A DNA stretch of 64,000 nt from Anaeromyxobacter oryzisoli (GTDB taxonomy: Bacteria > Myxococcota > Myxococcia > Myxococcales > Anaeromyxobacteraceae): contig NZ_JALCZA010000010.1 of NCBI RefSeq assembly GCF_022690765.1, forward strand, positions 1-64,000, written 5' to 3'. Both the position numbers and the translations under genes were made by a program. Below are positions 60,297 to 64,000 of the stretch, piece by piece. Within the stretch, counting starts at the first letter, position 1. Each line of letters begins with the position of its first letter. The notes beneath the pieces are model-generated. The model was not told the DNA's origin. It worked only from the letters and a program-made list of their open reading frames with translations, and did no database searches.

Positions 60297-62087
60297 ATGG
60301 CGCTGCCCCTCGAAGACTACGCGATGCTCGGCGACACCCACACCGCGGCCCTGGTCGGCCGCGACGGGTCGATCGACTGGCTGTGCCTGCCCCGCTTCGA
60401 CTCCGACGCGTGCTTCGCGGCGCTGCTCGGGACGCCGCGCCACGGGCGGTGGCTGCTCGCGCCGGCGGAGCGGCCGAGCCTGACCGTCCGCGCCTACCGC
60501 CCCCGGACGCTCGTGCTGGACACCGAGCACCAGGTGCCGGGCGGTGTGCTCCGGGTGACCGACTGCATGCCGCCGCGGCGGCAAGACCCGGACCTCGTCC
60601 GCGTCGTGACCGCCGTGCGCGGCCGCGTGGCGGTCCGGATGGAGCTCGCGCCGCGGTTCGGGTACGGGTCGGGCGCGCCGTGGGTCCGGCAGCGGCACGG
60701 CGGGGCCTCGCTCGTCGCCGGGCCGGACGCGCTGCGGCTCTGGACGGACGTCCCGCTCCGGATCGAGCGGGACCGCGTCCGGGCGGAGCTGGAGCTGGAC
60801 GAGGGGCGCTCGGCCTCGTTCCGCCTGGCCTGGCACCGGTCCTTCGATCCGGCCCCGCCGCACGAGGACGTGGCGGCGGAGATCGCGGGGACCGAGCGGT
60901 ACTGGCGGGCTTGGGGCGACCGCTGCCGGGCCAAGGGGCCCTGGCAGGAGGCGAGGATGTCGTCGCTCCTGGTGCTGAAGGCCCTCACGTTCGCGCCGAG
61001 CGGCGGGATCGTCGCGGCGCCGACGACCTCGCTGCCGGAGCGGCTCGGCGGGGTGCGGAACTGGGACTACCGCTACTGCTGGGTCCGGGACGCGACCTTC
61101 ACGCTGCTCGCGCTGATCGACGCGGGCTACACCGAGGAGGCGGCGGCGTGGCGCGACTGGCTGCTGCGGGCCACCGCGGGGGATCCGGCGGAGCTCCAGG
61201 TGCTGTACGGCCCCGCCGGGGAGCGGCGGCTCCTGGAGCAGGAGCTGCCGTGGCTCCCGGGGTACGAGGGCTCGAGGCCGGTCCGGATGGGGAACGGCGC
61301 CTCCACCCAGTTCCAGCTCGACGTCATCGGGGAGCTGACCGACTGCCTGCACCAGGCGCGCGCGGCGGGGCTCCCCGAGGACCCGCAGGCCTGGGATCTC
61401 CAGCGCACGCTCCTCGATCACCTGGAGGGCGCGTGGCGGGACCCGGACGAGGGGATCTGGGAGGTCCGCGGCGGCCGGCGCCCGTTCACGCACTCGAAGG
61501 TCATGGCCTGGGCGGCGTTCGACCGGGCGGTGCGGACCGTGGAGCGGCTCGGCACGCACGGGCCCGTCGAGCGCTGGCGCAGGCTGCGCGACGAGATCCA
61601 CGCGGAGGTCTGCGCGCGCGCGTTCGATCCCGAGCGGAACGCGTTCGTGCAGTCGTACGGGAGCGACGCGCTGGACGCGAGCCTGCTCCGGATCCCGCTC
61701 GTCGGGTTCCTGCCGGCCACGGACCCGCGCGTGCTCGGCACCATCGACGCGGTGAGGCGCGAGCTCGAGGAGGGCGGCCTCGTCCGGCGGTACCGCAACG
61801 ACGGCGAGGTGGACGGGCTGCCGAAGGGAGAGGGCGTGTTCCTGCCGTGCTCGTTCTGGCTCGTGGACGCGCTCGTCCTCGCCGGTCGCCGCGCGGAGGC
61901 GCAGGCGCTCTTCGAGCGGCTGCTCGCGCTCCGGAACGACGTGGGCCTGCTCTCGGAGGAGTACGACGTCGCCCGCGGGCGGCTGGTCGGGAACTTCCCC
62001 CAGGCGTTCTCGCACGTCGCCCTCGCGAACAGCGCGCGGAACCTCGGCGGGCCGGAGGGGCCGGCCGATCGCCGGCGCGGCCGTTGA
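60297..62087 (+). CDS. Glycoside hydrolase family 15 protein (glucoamylase/trehalase-like)
   Basis: A 596-residue protein. Residues about 5-200 are the N-terminal beta domain (DYAMLGDTHTAALVGRDGSIDWLCLPRFDS). Residues about 225-590 are the alpha/alpha barrel: LGGVRNWDYRYCWVRDATF (catalytic region), QFQLDVIGELTDCL, and the second acid in LPKGEGVFLPCSFWLVDAL. The sequence resembles cytoplasmic bacterial GH15 proteins that split maltodextrins or trehalose. No signal peptide. It stands alone, 12 bp before the stop of the convergent ClC gene. Confidence 0.9.
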   Translation: MALPLEDYAMLGDTHTAALVGRDGSIDWLCLPRFDSDACFAALLGTPRHGRWLLAPAERPSLTVRAYRPRTLVLDTEHQVPGGVLRVTDCMPPRRQDPDLVRVVTAVRGRVAVRMELAPRFGYGSGAPWVRQRHGGASLVAGPDALRLWTDVPLRIERDRVRAELELDEGRSASFRLAWHRSFDPAPPHEDVAAEIAGTERYWRAWGDRCRAKGPWQEARMSSLLVLKALTFAPSGGIVAAPTTSLPERLGGVRNWDYRYCWVRDATFTLLALIDAGYTEEAAAWRDWLLRATAGDPAELQVLYGPAGERRLLEQELPWLPGYEGSRPVRMGNGASTQFQLDVIGELTDCLHQARAAGLPEDPQAWDLQRTLLDHLEGAWRDPDEGIWEVRGGRRPFTHSKVMAWAAFDRAVRTVERLGTHGPVERWRRLRDEIHAEVCARAFDPERNAFVQSYGSDALDASLLRIPLVGFLPATDPRVLGTIDAVRRELEEGGLVRRYRNDGEVDGLPKGEGVFLPCSFWLVDALVLAGRRAEAQALFERLLALRNDVGLLSEEYDVARGRLVGNFPQAFSHVALANSARNLGGPEGPADRRRGR

Positions 62088-62099
62088 CGCACGGGCGGG

Positions 62100-63986
62100 T
62101 CAGCTCCGCGGGCTCTCGACCGGGCGCGCCGACTCGACGAGGGCGTGCCGGAGCTCGAGATCGCCGATCCAGCCGATCACCGCGCCTTCGCGCGTCACCG
62201 GGATCTGCGAGACGCCGCGCGCCTCGAGGGCGGCCGCCACGTCGGCCCAGCTCGCCTCCGCGTCCACCGCGACGAAGGGCACGGCGGCGTCGCGGGCCCG
62301 GAGCCACCCGCGGTCGGCGGGGGGCACCTCCGCCACCGCGGAGAGCTCGAGCAGGCCGCGCCACCCAGCCGCGCCCCGCACCACCACCACGCGCTGCCGG
62401 ACCGCCGATCGCGCCGCCAGGGCGACGCTCGAGAGGGGCGCGCGCTCGTCCACCGGCGCGAGCTCGGGCGGGACGAGCAGCTCCGGCACGCCGCGGGCGG
62501 CGAGCGCCCCGAGGAGCTCCCCGTCCGCCGCCTCGCGGTGCGCCGGCGAGGCCGACCGGACGGGCGGCTGGGCGGGGTAGAGGGTCGTCCGGCGGAGGCC
62601 GACGTAGGCGATGCCGATGGCGAGCATCATCGGCACGAGCAGGTCGTAGCTCCCGGCCAGCTCCGCCACCAGCACGAGCGCGGAGAGCGGCGCGTGGGCG
62701 AGGCCGCCGTAGAACGTCCCCATGCCGACCAGGGCGAAGGCGGCGGGATCGATGCCTGGATCCCCGAGCGCCGCGCGCGCGGCGTGGCCGAAGGCGGCCC
62801 CGAGGAGCCCGCCGATCACGAGCGACGGGGCGAAGTCGCCCGCGGCGGCGCCGGAGCCGATGGTGAGCGCCGAGGCGACCGCCTTCGCGGCGGCCACGAG
62901 GACGAGGACGCCCACCGCGGTCCAGCCGGGGGCGAGCCAGGTGGCGCCGCTCATCGCGGTCTGCAGCACACCGTAGCCGCCGCCGAACACGCCGAAGCCC
63001 GCGGCGTCCGTCCCGTGGCGCGCCCGCATCCAGAGGAGGAGCGCGGTGCCGAGGAGGCCCATCGAGAGCCCGCCCAGCGCGGGGCGCGCCCAGACCGGGA
63101 CCGGGAGCCGCCGCGCCACCCGCTGGACCCCACGGAGCAGGCGGACGAAGGCTGCGCCCGCGAGGGCGATGGCGAGGGCGAGCAGCGCGTACAGCGGCAG
63201 CTGGGCGGGGCGAAAGGGGAACCGCGGGACCCCGCCGAAGACGGTGGTCTCGCCGAAGAGCGTGATGACCACGGAGTAGGCGACCACGCTGGCGAAGATC
63301 GAGGGGATCAGCGCCTCGGCCTCGAAGTCGTCGCGGTAGAGCATCTCCGTCGCGAGGAGCGCCGCGCCGAGCGGGGTGCGGAACACCGCCGCGATCCCGG
63401 CGGCGATCCCGGCGACGAGCATGATGCGGCGCTCGGCCCGGCTCGCCGGCAGAAGCCGGGCCACGGCGGCGCCGATGCCGGCGCCGATCTGCATCGTCGG
63501 CCCCTCGCGCCCGCCCGAGCCTCCGGTGGAGAGCGCGAGGATCGCCGCGAGCCCCTTCACCGGCACCACGCGGGCCCGCACCAGCCCGCCGTGGTGGTAC
63601 GCCTCGACGGCGGCGTCGCCGCCGCCGCCGCTCGCCTCCGGCGCGAGCCAGGTGGTCAGGACGCCGCTCGCGAGCCCGCCGAGCGCTGGGAGGAGCGCGA
63701 GCAGCCACGGGCGCAGCGCGGCGGGCGCCTCCCCGCGGATCACCGCCTCGCCCTGCGCGCGGAGCACCCCGAAGCCCGCGAGCCGCTCGAGCAGGAGGTG
63801 CTGCGCCACCTCGAGGCCCGAGAAGAAGGCGGCCCCGAGGAGGCCCGCGATGAGCCCGACCAGGGTGGCCTGGAGCAGGGTGCGCCCGACGATCCTGAGA
63901 TCCACCGGCGCGTCGCCCGCGAAGGGGTTGAGCGCGCGCAGGGCCCGCGTGGGCGGGAGCGGCAGGTTGTTCACCGCGCAATCCAT
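62100..63986 (-). CDS. ClC-family chloride channel/antiporter with C-terminal CBS pair
   Basis: A 628-residue membrane protein. The selectivity motifs are STGGSGGREGPTMQIGAGIG and GSGAAAGDFAPSLVIGGLLG. A gating-Glu equivalent is the E of GREGP. About 18 helices span residues 30-480, followed by two CBS domains (about 485-620; SQIPVTREGAVIGWIGDLEL). It differs from the ClC at 34452, which has GREGA. Residue 1 at 63986 lies 14 bp from the window edge, so the promoter is outside. Confidence 0.92.
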   Translation of the reverse strand: MDCAVNNLPLPPTRALRALNPFAGDAPVDLRIVGRTLLQATLVGLIAGLLGAAFFSGLEVAQHLLLERLAGFGVLRAQGEAVIRGEAPAALRPWLLALLPALGGLASGVLTTWLAPEASGGGGDAAVEAYHHGGLVRARVVPVKGLAAILALSTGGSGGREGPTMQIGAGIGAAVARLLPASRAERRIMLVAGIAAGIAAVFRTPLGAALLATEMLYRDDFEAEALIPSIFASVVAYSVVITLFGETTVFGGVPRFPFRPAQLPLYALLALAIALAGAAFVRLLRGVQRVARRLPVPVWARPALGGLSMGLLGTALLLWMRARHGTDAAGFGVFGGGYGVLQTAMSGATWLAPGWTAVGVLVLVAAAKAVASALTIGSGAAAGDFAPSLVIGGLLGAAFGHAARAALGDPGIDPAAFALVGMGTFYGGLAHAPLSALVLVAELAGSYDLLVPMMLAIGIAYVGLRRTTLYPAQPPVRSASPAHREAADGELLGALAARGVPELLVPPELAPVDERAPLSSVALAARSAVRQRVVVVRGAAGWRGLLELSAVAEVPPADRGWLRARDAAVPFVAVDAEASWADVAAALEARGVSQIPVTREGAVIGWIGDLELRHALVESARPVESPRS

Positions 63987-64000
63987 GCACCGGCCGGGCC

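Noticed and set aside
62721-62976. Forward ORFs within the second ClC gene
   Set aside because: Short Ser/Arg/Pro-rich shadow frames of the reverse-strand channel gene.

Overview
The window is 64 kb of very GC-rich DNA (mostly above 70% G+C) with tightly packed genes and frequent 4-base stop/start overlaps (ATGA, GTGA, TTGA). It carries a quinol-dependent nitric oxide reductase, a tetrahaem c / Fe-S / NrfD electron-transfer module, an HNH protein with long disordered repeats, a sigma54 activator and a UGA-containing DsbA-like gene. Together these suggest a deltaproteobacterial or myxococcal organism of the Anaeromyxobacter type. That assignment is inferred from gene content; no rRNA or marker gene is present.

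Layout. 1-4.1 kb: a GNAT gene cut by the window edge, a MetX-homoserine dehydrogenase fusion and an OmpA-like lipoprotein. 4.2-9 kb: a nitric-oxide stress locus with a GAF/AAA+/Fis activator, a sigma54 promoter with an upstream half-site array, a hemerythrin protein and NorZ. 9-12.4 kb: a SEC-C methionine aminopeptidase behind a 14-codon upstream ORF, then an HNH protein with 51-bp repeats. 12.4-23.8 kb is an accessory island. It holds a 5'-truncated RHS toxin gene whose L,D-transpeptidase-like tip is split by an ISAs1-type element with a 10-bp target duplication. A GTGA-coupled exported immunity candidate follows, then a nested pile of REP/RAYT units, a broken second toxin-tail/immunity pair and two copies (one truncated) of a membrane-anchored parvulin gene. 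23.8-36.2 kb: a membrane MutS-like ATPase, ergothioneine genes egtB-egtD, an acyl-CoA dehydrogenase, an M1 aminopeptidase, an MFS transporter and a ClC channel. 36.4-39.5 kb: a cytochrome c/Fe-S/NrfD/cytochrome c operon. 39.6-45.3 kb: a membrane acyltransferase, a reverse-strand operon tapT, tgt-mnmC fusion, yheT-like hydrolase, and a DsbA-like selenoprotein gene with an in-frame UGA and a bacterial-type SECIS hairpin. 45.6-54 kb: an ACT protein, a patatin, a DMT transporter, and a homocitrate-synthase-like gene coupled to a 1552-residue acyl-CoA synthetase/unknown/GNAT fusion. 54.3-58.1 kb: oxidative pentose phosphate genes rpiB-gnd-zwf-pgl. 58.1-64 kb: a CPA2 antiporter, a small LuxR-type regulator, a GH15 enzyme and a second ClC channel.

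The most notable points are four. The DsbA-like selenoprotein would be truncated to lose its redox centre by ordinary gene calling. The RHS toxin reads through exactly in frame once the IS element and one target copy are removed. The REP/RAYT units have inserted into one another and into a parvulin gene. A recurring promoter layout places a -10 hexamer 7-9 nt before the start codon at several genes, which suggests leaderless transcripts. No tRNA, rRNA or CRISPR array was recognised.
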